From: Hungatella hathewayi WAL-18680
Lineage (GTDB): Bacteria > Bacillota > Clostridia > Lachnospirales > Lachnospiraceae
Assembly (NCBI RefSeq): GCF_000235505.1
Contig: NZ_JH379027.1
Location: 1,163,569 to 1,227,568, forward strand
Length of the DNA stretch: 64,000 nt
Direction: 5' to 3'
Notes under the pieces: generated by a model
The model's input: the letters and a program-made list of their open reading frames with translations, nothing else
What the model was told of the DNA's origin: nothing
Databases searched by the model: none
Program-made: the position numbers and the translations under genes
Shown here: positions 49,687 through 58,037 of the stretch, one piece after another
Position numbering within the stretch: the first letter of the stretch is position 1
Layout: every line of letters starts with the position of its first letter

Positions 49687-51564
49687 GTGAAAAGGAAACT
49701 AAAGGGAATAGCAGGTATTGTGGTATGTTTGTTTCTATTGTGTTCTGTTCTAGTAGTTACAGCTTTTGCAGAAAAAGAAACAGAGAGGCAAAACAATGGA
49801 GTAGAGATTGCCACTCCATCGGAGCCGGAGGAAATAGAACTGCCAAGTAAGCCGGAGGATAATGGACAAAGTGAGGAGGAAGAGGAAACCGGGAAGCCAG
49901 AAGAAGTGGATGAAGAATTTACGGAAAAACAAGTAATTCTTGGGAATCGGATGGTCAGAGTGGCCAGCCCTTCTGATGCTATACCAGTGGAGGACGTCAA
50001 ATGGGATGAAAATGAACGTGGATGGGCTACATGGAATAGCAGTCAATTAAGTGATGAAGAGTGGGAACTAGTGCGGGGCGTTGGCGTTTACATTTATAAA
50101 GACGGTGAATTGATAGGGGCAGGAACGTATGACAATCCTGAGGAGCGATGTAGAGCAGATGTTCGATATCATTTTAAAGAAGAAGGAACTTATACATTTA
50201 GAGCAATATATAAAATGGGAAATAATATAGAATTACCTGACTATGACGAATGGGAAGTAAGCGATGAAGATGAGTATACACTGCCAGCAAAGAAGATGCC
50301 CTCGCCAACAGGACTTCGGTGGAACTCGGATGGAAGTGTAGAGTGGGAAGCGGTACCAGGTGATGATACGATGTATGTATTGGAACTTTATAAGAAAAAT
50401 ACGGATACAGGTGAATATGAGTGTATAGAAAGGGGCGGCCTGTCAAGACGGACATCAACGGAACGCTTTATTCGGGATATGAAAAAAGGGGAAATATACA
50501 AATTCAAAGTGGTTGTTCTCGGAGATTTAGTAGAATATGCAAACAGTGATGCTTCCGAGTATAGCCCGGAATTTTATATGGGAAGTGTATCGGAGCAGGC
50601 CAATAATATTATTGGTGAGATGAACAAAGGTGATATTCGATCCAATATCGAAAATGCTAATCTCTCATCAGTAGAAAAAGGCAGCTTGAAATTGGCTGTT
50701 CAGGCAGATGTGGATGTTGCACAGAGTTACGCACAATTAGAAGAAAAGTATAAAAGTGCTGCTGAGAAACATGATTTAAACATCAGTACCGGAGAGAGCG
50801 GTGTCAACACAGACAAAGTTTCGGTGATTGGTGCAATTATGAATGGTGCAACAGGGATTAAATTTGATAAACCAAGACAGGAAGAATTGACCGACGTTGA
50901 TGTTATCAATTATCGTAAGCGCACTGCGGTTAATATTTCACTAGAAGGTGGAGTATCCGGTGAAATGAAACTTCCGGTGCTGATTACTATGGCAGTACCA
51001 GATGGAATTGAACCGGAATATCTGACAATTATCCATATGAAGCATGACGGAACTAAGGAGATAATTCTTCCGCGTGTGAATGATGATGGCACGGTATCTT
51101 TTGCAGTGACTGATTTCAGTACATTCATTTTTGTGGACAGCACATCCAACAAACCAACGACCGGAGGCAGTTCCTCTTCGGGCAGTGTGAGAACTGGCAC
51201 AAAGAAAAATCCGTTAGAGACAGCCGGAACCTGGATTTTGGATGAACATGGATGGTGGTTCAAGAAGTTAAATGGAACTTACCCGGTATCACAGTGGGTC
51301 ATGAATGGAGGCCTTTGGTATCGCTTTGACGAAAAAGGTTATATGCTCACTGGATGGTTTACAGATATCGATGGAAAGAAGTACTATCTAAATCCTATTT
51401 CAGATGGAACTAGAGGAAGCATGAAGACAGGCTGGCAGTTAATTGATGGAAAATGGTACTATTTCAACAACATTTCGAATGGAACCAGAGGGGCTATGCT
51501 GACAGATACAACGACACCGGATAACTACCGGGTTGGAATGGATGGAGTCTGGGTAGAATCCTAG
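49687..51564 (+). CDS. Secreted cell-wall-binding repeat protein
   Basis: 625 residues from GTG 49687, with CAGGAGGTT upstream. A Sec signal peptide (KRKLKGIAGIVVCLFLLCSVLVVTAFA) is followed by a low-complexity acidic Glu/Pro/Lys stretch and then domains I do not recognise, including fibronectin-like YTFRAIYKMGNN and IKFDKPRQEELTDVDVINYRK, with a later FVDSTSNKP segment. The C-terminal ~100 residues are repeats of the cell-wall-binding type (GWWFKKLNGTYPVSQW, GLWYRFDEKGYMLTGWF, GKWYYFNNIS), as in choline/teichoic-acid-binding proteins. It is likely displayed on the cell surface. The XRE regulator gene is divergent. Confidence 0.8.
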   Translation: MKRKLKGIAGIVVCLFLLCSVLVVTAFAEKETERQNNGVEIATPSEPEEIELPSKPEDNGQSEEEEETGKPEEVDEEFTEKQVILGNRMVRVASPSDAIPVEDVKWDENERGWATWNSSQLSDEEWELVRGVGVYIYKDGELIGAGTYDNPEERCRADVRYHFKEEGTYTFRAIYKMGNNIELPDYDEWEVSDEDEYTLPAKKMPSPTGLRWNSDGSVEWEAVPGDDTMYVLELYKKNTDTGEYECIERGGLSRRTSTERFIRDMKKGEIYKFKVVVLGDLVEYANSDASEYSPEFYMGSVSEQANNIIGEMNKGDIRSNIENANLSSVEKGSLKLAVQADVDVAQSYAQLEEKYKSAAEKHDLNISTGESGVNTDKVSVIGAIMNGATGIKFDKPRQEELTDVDVINYRKRTAVNISLEGGVSGEMKLPVLITMAVPDGIEPEYLTIIHMKHDGTKEIILPRVNDDGTVSFAVTDFSTFIFVDSTSNKPTTGGSSSSGSVRTGTKKNPLETAGTWILDEHGWWFKKLNGTYPVSQWVMNGGLWYRFDEKGYMLTGWFTDIDGKKYYLNPISDGTRGSMKTGWQLIDGKWYYFNNISNGTRGAMLTDTTTPDNYRVGMDGVWVES

Positions 51565-51574
51565 CAATAGGAAC

Positions 51575-51625
51575 AGAGCTGTGGCAAAACTACTGAATAC
51601 TAGTTTGCCGTAGCTCTTGTTTTGT
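51575..51625 (+). terminator. Intrinsic terminator after the surface-protein gene
   Basis: GAGCTGTGGCAAAACTA (51576-51592) pairs with TAGTTTGCCGTAGCTC (51601-51616) and is followed by TTGTTTTGTTT. Confidence 0.85.
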
Positions 51626-51637
51626 TTAAATTCCTTC

Positions 51638-52516
51638 CTACCCATGACAATGAAAATTCTCCTCAATATCCGCAATCAGCTTCTGCAGCGCGCTGGATAA
51701 AAATTTATCTTTGTGATAAATAATTTTAAAACTCCGCATCAACGTCAAATCCTCAATTGCAATCTGCTTCACATCATTCTGATGGGTCAGCAGGGACTTG
51801 GAGAGGATGGAGACGCCCTGGCCGGCGGCTACAATGTTGATGATGGAATCGGAGCTGTGGCAGATCCATTTGGGGACGATGGGGATGCCCCGCTCTTCGA
51901 TGATGTCGGTGAGGAATTCCCTTGTACCGGAGCCCTCTTCCCGGAGGACGAAGTCCTTGCCGGCTATCTCGGAGAGCTGGATGGAATCTCTGGAGGCGAA
52001 GGGATGGTTCTTTCCACAGATTAAGACCATCTCATCCTCGTGTACATCCTTTGATATGATATCCCTATGTTTCACCGTGCCTTCAATGACGGCGATATCC
52101 AGGGTTCCCTGGCAGATTTTCTCGGCGATGTTGGTGGAATTGTCGATGTAGACCCGGATGTTGATGTTGGGATTTTCCCGCTCAAACCGGGTGATGATGT
52201 TGCTGAGGAAGAAGCTGCCCACGGTCAGGGAGGCGCCTACCTGAATGTTCTGCTGGTAGGAGGCGTGGTGCAGGTACTGCTCCATTTCGCGGAAGGTGGA
52301 CATGATGTGTCTGGCATAGCCGAGGAACTCCAGGCCGGTCTCCGTGATGTACAGCTTTTTGGACAGCCGCTCGAACAGCTTGACGTGGTATTCCTCCTCA
52401 ATCTGGGTGATAGCGTGGCTGACCGTGGGCTGTGAGATATACAGCTCCTTCGCGGCGGCGCCCATCTGCCCGGTCTCTGCAACGGCGATGAAAATTTCCA
52501 TATCACGGATGGTCAT
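51638..52516 (-). CDS. LysR-family transcriptional regulator
   Basis: 292 residues. The N-terminal winged helix-turn-helix is MTIRDMEIFIAVAETGQMGAAA and YISQPTVSHAITQIEEEY, with the usual LysR effector domain (VGASLTVGSFFLSNII). It is divergent from asrABC across a ~130-base gap, so it is probably the regulator of sulfite reduction, responding to a sulfur or nitrogen metabolite. Confidence 0.92.
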   Translation of the reverse strand: MTIRDMEIFIAVAETGQMGAAAKELYISQPTVSHAITQIEEEYHVKLFERLSKKLYITETGLEFLGYARHIMSTFREMEQYLHHASYQQNIQVGASLTVGSFFLSNIITRFERENPNINIRVYIDNSTNIAEKICQGTLDIAVIEGTVKHRDIISKDVHEDEMVLICGKNHPFASRDSIQLSEIAGKDFVLREEGSGTREFLTDIIEERGIPIVPKWICHSSDSIINIVAAGQGVSILSKSLLTHQNDVKQIAIEDLTLMRSFKIIYHKDKFLSSALQKLIADIEENFHCHG

Positions 52517-52647
52517 AAGCCTTCCCTCCCTCGTACATTTCCCGCATCCATAGATGATATACTATGAGTTTATGATAAGTTTAGCATTTTACGGATAGTA
52601 AGGCAAGCGATATAATAGAATTAAAAAACGGGAAGGAAGTAGTGGGA

Positions 52648-53706
52648 ATGGAAAGTCCGAAAACCTACCAGCTGAAAGCGGCTGAGATGGATAAGCTGTT
52701 TGCTGATTTGGAAGAAAAGTATGTGATTTATGCCCCTGTCAGGATACCGGCCGGCGGAAGATATGCGGGAGATGACTCGGTGATGTACCGGCAGGTGCAT
52801 ACCTATGGTGAGATAGAGTTTGAGGAGAGGTCGACCTACGCCATGAAGGAGGTCATCACGCCGATTACCCAGACGCTGTTCTATTTTACGGAGGATGAGT
52901 TCCGGGAGAGTAAAATGGAGGAGACCAGGGATATGCTGGTGTTCGGAAGGGCCTGCGACATCAACGCCATGAAAATCCAGGACCAGATTTTCCTGGAAAA
53001 TGGTGACGTGGAGGACGTGTTCTATCAGAGGAGAAGAGAGAAAGTGAAATTCGCCCTGATGGAATGCCAGGAGCAGTTTGACGGCTGTTTCTGCTGTTCT
53101 GTTGGCGCCAATGTTACGGACAATTATTCGATTGCAGTTTCCTTTGGCAGGGAGGAAGCTTATGTGGAGGTGAAAGAGGAGGCTTTTGGCAGTTATTTCG
53201 AGGGCTGTCAGGAGACAAACTATGAGATTACCTTCCCGGCGGAAAATGAACTCAAGGTGGATTTCCCGGTGATTGACAGCCTGGATATGGTGAACCTGTT
53301 GAAATGCCATCCCATGTGGGAGGAATTTGAGGCCAGATGTATCGCCTGCGGCGCCTGTACCGTGGCGTGCAGCACCTGTACCTGTTTTGAGACCACGGAC
53401 ATTGTCTATTCCCAGAACGGAAAAGTGGGCGAGCGAAGAAGAACCTGCTCCTCCTGTATGGTAGACGGGTTTGACACGGTGGCCGGCGGGGCCTGCTTTA
53501 GAAAGACCATTTCGGAGAAATACCGCTACAAGATTTTACATAAGGTGTACGGCCATGACGCCAGATTCCACACCGGCCCCATGTGCGTAGGCTGTGGAAG
53601 ATGCAGCGCCAGATGTCCCCAGTTGATTGGATATCCGGAGACGTTAAACAAGCTGTCAAAAGCCATTGAGGACATCAGAAAGGGGGAGACCAATCATGCT
53701 GAATAA
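52648..53706 (+). CDS. asrA: Anaerobic sulfite reductase subunit A
   Basis: 352 residues. Two 4Fe-4S binding motifs of ferredoxin type occur near the C-terminus: CIACGACTVACSTCTC and CVGCGRCSARCPQ. AsrA passes electrons to the siroheme subunit AsrC with AsrB, reducing sulfite to sulfide in anaerobes. GGAAGGAAG precedes the ATG. The 3' end overlaps asrB by 11 bases, so translation is coupled. Confidence 0.95.
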   Translation: MESPKTYQLKAAEMDKLFADLEEKYVIYAPVRIPAGGRYAGDDSVMYRQVHTYGEIEFEERSTYAMKEVITPITQTLFYFTEDEFRESKMEETRDMLVFGRACDINAMKIQDQIFLENGDVEDVFYQRRREKVKFALMECQEQFDGCFCCSVGANVTDNYSIAVSFGREEAYVEVKEEAFGSYFEGCQETNYEITFPAENELKVDFPVIDSLDMVNLLKCHPMWEEFEARCIACGACTVACSTCTCFETTDIVYSQNGKVGERRRTCSSCMVDGFDTVAGGACFRKTISEKYRYKILHKVYGHDARFHTGPMCVGCGRCSARCPQLIGYPETLNKLSKAIEDIRKGETNHAE

Positions 53707-54496
53707 TCCGGTGAAGCCAGAGGCGCACAAGATACTTGATATTCTGAAAGAGACGGAGGCGGAGTGGACGTTTCGTGTGGAAAATGAGATTCCTATCAAA
53801 CACGGGCAGTTCATGCAGCTTTCCCTGCCAAAGATTGGGGAGGCCCCCATTTCCATCAGCGGGTTTGGGGATGGCTACGCGGACTTTACCATCAGAAAGG
53901 TGGGCAAGGTGACGGATGAGTTGTTCCAACTGAAAAAAGGAGACCAGATTTTCATCAGGGGTTGTTATGGAAATGGGTGGCCCACGGAGCAGCTGAAGGG
54001 AAAATCGGTGGTGATTGTAGCCGGAGGAACGGGCGTTTCGCCGGTGAAGAGTCTGATTCACCAGCTCTATGAGAATCCGGAGGATTTCGGGGAGGTTTAC
54101 CTGATTCTGGGATTTAAGAACTCGGAGAGCATTCTGTTTACGGAGGAGCTGGAGCAGTGGAAGACGGCGGAGCATTTCCATGTGGTCTACACGCTGGATA
54201 ACGAGGATTATCCGGGCTGGAAGAAGGGGCTTGTGACGGAATTTGTGAAGGATATTCCCTTTGATTCCTTTGGAGAGAATTATGAGTGTCTCGTGGTGGG
54301 ACCTCCTGTCATGATGCGGTTTGCGGCGAAGAGTCTGATTGACAACCAGGTGCCGGAGGACAAAATCTGGATGTCCTTTGAGCGGAAAATGTCCTGCGCC
54401 ATTGGAAAATGCGGGCATTGCAGAATTGACGAGACCTATGTCTGTCTGGACGGGCCTGTGTTCAATTACACCGTTGGCAAAAAACTGGTAGATTAG
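53696..54496 (+). CDS. asrB: Anaerobic sulfite reductase subunit B
   Basis: 266 residues from ATG 53696, with AAAGGGGGAG upstream inside asrA. A ferredoxin-NADP+-reductase-type FAD domain (GQFMQLSLPKIGEAPISISGF) and NAD-binding fold (VIVAGGTGVSPVKSLI) are followed by a cysteine-rich tail (CAIGKCGHCRIDETYVC) that binds an iron-sulfur cluster, as in DHOD-electron-transfer subunits. It moves electrons from NADH to AsrA. Confidence 0.94.
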   Translation: MLNNPVKPEAHKILDILKETEAEWTFRVENEIPIKHGQFMQLSLPKIGEAPISISGFGDGYADFTIRKVGKVTDELFQLKKGDQIFIRGCYGNGWPTEQLKGKSVVIVAGGTGVSPVKSLIHQLYENPEDFGEVYLILGFKNSESILFTEELEQWKTAEHFHVVYTLDNEDYPGWKKGLVTEFVKDIPFDSFGENYECLVVGPPVMMRFAAKSLIDNQVPEDKIWMSFERKMSCAIGKCGHCRIDETYVCLDGPVFNYTVGKKLVD

Positions 54497-54508
54497 GAGG
54501 AAAAGCAC

Positions 54509-55531
54509 GTGAGCGATATCAATATAGCAAAATTAAGAAATAACTGTTACCGTCAGTCCAAGGTTCCGGGGGAGTTTATGCTGCAGCTGCGGATGCCGGG
54601 GGCGGTGATTGATGCCAAGTGGCTGGAAGTGATTATGCATGTGTGCAATACCTGGGGCAACGGCACGTTCCATGTGGGAATGCGCCAGACGTTAAATGCG
54701 CCGGGAATCCGGGCGGAGTCTGTTCCGGAGGTAAATGAGTATATCCAGCCGTATCTGGAGGCAATCGAGTGTGAGATGTGCGGCGTGGATATGGACACGT
54801 CAAATGGGTATCCCTATATCGGGCCCAGAAATATTATGGCGTGTATCGGCGGCATTCACTGCATTAAGGGAAATGTGAACACCCAGGAGATGGCTCACAA
54901 GATTGAGAACATTATCTATCCCAATCCCTATCACATCAAAATCTCCATCGCCGGGTGTCCCAACGACTGCGCCAAAGGACATTTTCAGGATTTTGGTATT
55001 ATCGGGTGTACGAAGCCGGTTTACGATATGGACCGGTGCATCGGGTGCGGGGCCTGTGTGAAGAAATGTAAGAGCGCCGCTACCAGAGTTCTCTCCCTGA
55101 ATGACAAGGGGAAGATTGACAAGGACCCCTGCTGCTGCGTGGGCTGCGGGGAGTGCGTGACGGCCTGCCCAACCGGAGCCTGGAGACGGCCCAATAAGGA
55201 GTTTTACAAGATTATCATCGGCGGCCGGACCGGCAAGCAGTATCCCAGAATGGGGAAAATGTTTGCAAACTGGCTGACGGAGGACAGCGTGCTGGCGATT
55301 ATGAGAAACTGGCCCAAGTTCTCAGAGTGGGTGCTGGGCGGCAAGCCGGTCTACATCCACGGCGGCCATCTGATCGACCGGGCTGGATACCAGAAGTTTA
55401 AGGAGTTTATGCTTCAGGGTGTGGAACTGAATCCGGAGGCATTTATCGCGGAGAACATCAACTGGGCCGAGACCGAGTACCGCAGCAACATCCATGTGAA
55501 GCCGCTGGACCAGCATGAGACGGTGTATTAA
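54509..55531 (+). CDS. asrC: Anaerobic sulfite reductase subunit C, siroheme subunit
   Basis: 340 residues from a GTG start with AGGAGG. The nitrite/sulfite reductase fold has GNGTFHVGMRQTLNAPGI in the first half. Siroheme/4Fe-4S ligands are in CIGGIHCIKG and SIAGCPNDCAKG. An inserted two-cluster ferredoxin part (CIGCGACVKKCKSAA, then CVGCGECVTACPTGA) is typical of AsrC. The three genes form a compact operon with a terminator. Confidence 0.95.
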   Translation: MSDINIAKLRNNCYRQSKVPGEFMLQLRMPGAVIDAKWLEVIMHVCNTWGNGTFHVGMRQTLNAPGIRAESVPEVNEYIQPYLEAIECEMCGVDMDTSNGYPYIGPRNIMACIGGIHCIKGNVNTQEMAHKIENIIYPNPYHIKISIAGCPNDCAKGHFQDFGIIGCTKPVYDMDRCIGCGACVKKCKSAATRVLSLNDKGKIDKDPCCCVGCGECVTACPTGAWRRPNKEFYKIIIGGRTGKQYPRMGKMFANWLTEDSVLAIMRNWPKFSEWVLGGKPVYIHGGHLIDRAGYQKFKEFMLQGVELNPEAFIAENINWAETEYRSNIHVKPLDQHETVY

Positions 55532-55558
55532 GAGTTCAATATTTTAAGAGGTGTTCAT

Positions 55559-55600
55559 GCCCTGGAGAATGGAGTTTGTCAGTTTTCCAGGGCGTTTTTT
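55559..55600 (+). terminator. Terminator of the asr operon
   Basis: GCCCTGG (55559-55565) pairs with CCAGGGC (55587-55593), extended by AAACTCC-like inner pairs, and is followed by GTTTTTTG. Confidence 0.82.
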
Positions 55601-55738
55601 GTATATTATCATCGTTTGTTGACAGCAATTGGTATTTGGTATATAGTGGAACCATAAAGGTACGTGAAACTAAAAACGAAATTATATGATTCCGGAAGCA
55701 GTTATAAAACAGCTTTGGGAGAAGGGGGAGGGGAACTA

Positions 55739-56692
55739 TTGAATATTCCAGCAGTGGGGCGAAAAACAAATGAATATAACGCCAGAGCGTCAGAAGGCTA
55801 TGGGAATCATAACGAGGATTTTTCTTCTTATTTGAATCAGGCAAATCAGGCCACATCCGCAAAAAGTGGAAAGCAAAATTCTACTAATTATCAATCCTCA
55901 ACATTCATGTTTGATACTTGTTGGGATGACAAAACATTTGCGGACATGATAATGAAATTTAAAAAGGTTACAATTAGGACTGACAAGCCGATTAATTGGG
56001 GAACCACTGGTGAGCATCAGCTGACTGCAGATGAAATAGATACTCTGAAAAATAGATATGATGTGGCAAACTTAAGCGAGCAGGACTTTTATGATTTGAT
56101 GGCAGACTTAAGCAATCTGAATGCGATAAAACCAGAGGATATTATTTCAGAGTATTATTCTAAAGGTGATGGTATGGAATGGTACAGCACTTTGGTAGAG
56201 ATGAATTATCCGATTCTTGACAAATGGGGTAAAGTAAGTTATCTTGCAAGAATACATGAGAAAGCAGATTATTTTAAGGTCCATGGCGAAATGATAAACA
56301 GCGCTGAATTTATGAATTCAGATAAATTCCTTCTTGCCCAGAAACAAAACCCGCAGTATTTATCAGAGCTGAAAGCGAGTGTTCAAGAGCGCTACGAGGA
56401 AGCAAATCGGTATTTCCATGTGATAGCCCAGTTGGTGCGAGATCCTCGTGATTTGATGATGGATACAAAGGAAACTGATGAAATAAAAGATTCATTGTTA
56501 TCTGAAAAAAAGGAAAAACTTAGTTTCCTTGAAACAGTGCAGGAGAGGGCAGATTATTACAAGGCATATAGCGAGATGTTAAATAACGCTGAATTTTTAA
56601 AGTTAAGTAAATCACTCTTTGCACCAAAGCCAAATCCGCAGCTTTTATTGGAGCTGGAGGCCAATGCTCAAGAGCGCTATGAAATGGCCTGA
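55739..56692 (+). CDS. Unrecognised protein with a duplicated 55-residue unit
   Basis: 317 residues from TTG 55739, with GGGAGGGGAAC just upstream; an earlier ATG in frame has no site. The first 60 residues are Asn/Ser-rich and polar (MNIPAVGRKTNEYN and GNHNEDFSSYL), then a 100-residue region with LTADEIDTLKNRYDV and LSEQDFYDLMADLSNLN. A 55-residue helical unit occurs twice, at about 168-221 (EKADYFKVHGEMINSAEF) and 262-316 (ERADYYKAYSEMLNNAEF). No signal peptide, membrane segment or catalytic motif is visible. I do not recognise the family; similar N-terminal and ExxxLKxxYDV segments occur in uncharacterised Lachnospiraceae proteins, from memory only. It stands alone after the asr terminator. 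Confidence 0.6.
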   Translation: MNIPAVGRKTNEYNARASEGYGNHNEDFSSYLNQANQATSAKSGKQNSTNYQSSTFMFDTCWDDKTFADMIMKFKKVTIRTDKPINWGTTGEHQLTADEIDTLKNRYDVANLSEQDFYDLMADLSNLNAIKPEDIISEYYSKGDGMEWYSTLVEMNYPILDKWGKVSYLARIHEKADYFKVHGEMINSAEFMNSDKFLLAQKQNPQYLSELKASVQERYEEANRYFHVIAQLVRDPRDLMMDTKETDEIKDSLLSEKKEKLSFLETVQERADYYKAYSEMLNNAEFLKLSKSLFAPKPNPQLLLELEANAQERYEMA

Positions 56693-56707
56693 ACCATTTA
56701 AGCGTTT

Positions 56708-56768
56708 GGCCTCAAAGTTATTTCTGCCTCAAAGTTGAGAAGACAATCAGCCCTTCCTGTGATATAAT
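56708..56768 (+). promoter_or_regulatory. Direct repeats and promoter-like sequence before the CD3324-type gene
   Basis: GCCTCAAAGTT occurs twice (56708-56718 and 56727-56737), 19 bases apart start to start. TATAAT (56763-56768) follows with AAGACA 17 bases ahead of it. A very short frame (MKKYVMAA, 56818-56844) with GGGGAGG comes next, before the CD3324-type gene. Possible operator, promoter and leader. Confidence 0.45.
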
Positions 56769-56926
56769 CATGACAGCACAAAGAGATGGCATCATGTGGG
56801 GGAGGGTTGATTTTTTTATGAAGAAATATGTTATGGCTGCATAGCACGGGCTTATGCAGTGAAATGATAAAGTAATTGTATAGCCTTTGCTATTCCGGAC
56901 AAGAAAAATATGTTTGGGAGGCAGCG

Positions 56927-57223
56927 ATGCGCTATCAGAAAGCAATGGAAATTCTGCCGGAGGAGCTGGTGGAATTGATACAGAACTATGTGGATGGGGA
57001 GTATGTGTATATTCCCAGGAAGCAGGAGAATAAGAAAAACTGGGGCGAAACCTCCAAGGTGCGTGAGGAGCTTCGGAACCGGAATCTTACTATTTACAGG
57101 GAATATACCATGGGCGCCGGCGTCAGAGAACTGGCGAAGCGGTATTACCTGTCGGAAAAAAGCATACAGAGAATCGTTCTTCAATTGAAGAAGGAGATAA
57201 TGGAGAGCAGTACTTTGGATTAG
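56927..57223 (+). CDS. CD3324-family helix-turn-helix protein
   Basis: 98 residues from ATG 56927 with GGGAGGCAG. EILPEELVELIQNYVDGEYVYIPRK then NWGETSKVREELRNRN and the helix-turn-helix MGAGVRELAKRYYLSEKSIQRI are the recognised order of the CD3324 family, a small Mor-like DNA-binding group of Clostridia with unknown targets. No partner gene lies next to it. The end of the gene overlaps its terminator. Confidence 0.8.
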   Translation: MRYQKAMEILPEELVELIQNYVDGEYVYIPRKQENKKNWGETSKVREELRNRNLTIYREYTMGAGVRELAKRYYLSEKSIQRIVLQLKKEIMESSTLD

Positions 57224-57240
57224 TGGGTACTGCTCTTTTT
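57204..57240 (+). terminator. Intrinsic terminator overlapping the 3' end of the CD3324-type gene
   Basis: AGAGCAGTAC (57204-57213) pairs with GTACTGCTCT (57227-57236), followed by TTTTTG. Confidence 0.85.
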
Positions 57241-57372
57241 GCTGCGCGTGTATGGGCAGAGATAGGAGCGGCCATAAACTTGCCATGAACTGCCACCCAG
57301 TTGATACAGAAGCGAGATTGAGGTTTCCGCGAGCCGTGGACTCATGATAGATTGGCTGCGGAGGGATTTATC

Positions 57373-57966
57373 ATGAGCATAAGAATGAGACAGCAGTGGC
57401 AGATAAGTGGGGAGAGTCTCCCAGTCGTGTGGCGCAGGTGCCCCAAATGCGGACAGAAGACGGAGTTTGTCAACAGCGGAAAATTCAGAGTCAACGGCAA
57501 CGGCCGGCTTTTGGATGTATGGCTGATTTACCGGTGCCGCCAGTGCAAGAGCACCTGGAATATGAGTATCTATGAGCGGGTGGCCCTGGATTCCATAGAG
57601 CGGAAGGAGTACGAGGGATTTCTGCAAAATGCACCGGAGCTTGCCAGAGCATACGGGACGAGCCGGGAGACCTTTATCCGAAACGGGGCGGAGGTGTTGG
57701 AGGCACCCGCGGGTTATACGGTAAAACGAGTGGAAATGCTGACGCCCTGCGCAGTGGATGGGACAGAAGAAATTGAGATAAAGATGAACGGCTCCCTGCG
57801 GCTGCGGGCCGATGCGCTGTTTGCCCAGCAGCTGATTCTGAGCAGAAACCAGGTGAAACAGCTGTTTGAGCGGCAGCAGATTTTCTGTGACGGAAAACCG
57901 GTGACGGCTGCCAGCCGGGTGAGAGACGGGCAGGTGTTTGTCAGCCGCCAGCTTTTTGAAATTTAA
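57373..57966 (+). CDS. DUF1062 protein with zinc-ribbon-like motif
   Basis: 197 residues from ATG 57373 with GGAGGGATT. Near the N-terminus, WRRCPKCGQKTEFVNSG with LIYRCRQCKSTWNMSIYERV makes a CxxC...CxxC ribbon, the DUF1062 pattern. The C-terminal half has helices and LRADALFAQQLILSRNQVKQLFE, recalling an S4-like RNA-binding arrangement, with GKPVTAASRVRDGQVF after it. It probably binds RNA, which is inference. Confidence 0.75.
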   Translation: MSIRMRQQWQISGESLPVVWRRCPKCGQKTEFVNSGKFRVNGNGRLLDVWLIYRCRQCKSTWNMSIYERVALDSIERKEYEGFLQNAPELARAYGTSRETFIRNGAEVLEAPAGYTVKRVEMLTPCAVDGTEEIEIKMNGSLRLRADALFAQQLILSRNQVKQLFERQQIFCDGKPVTAASRVRDGQVFVSRQLFEI

Positions 57967-58037
57967 TCACACAGAGGACTCATTGGAGTGTATAATAGGG
58001 GTATTACAGTCCGGATGAGAGGGGAGTGTGAAGGGGA

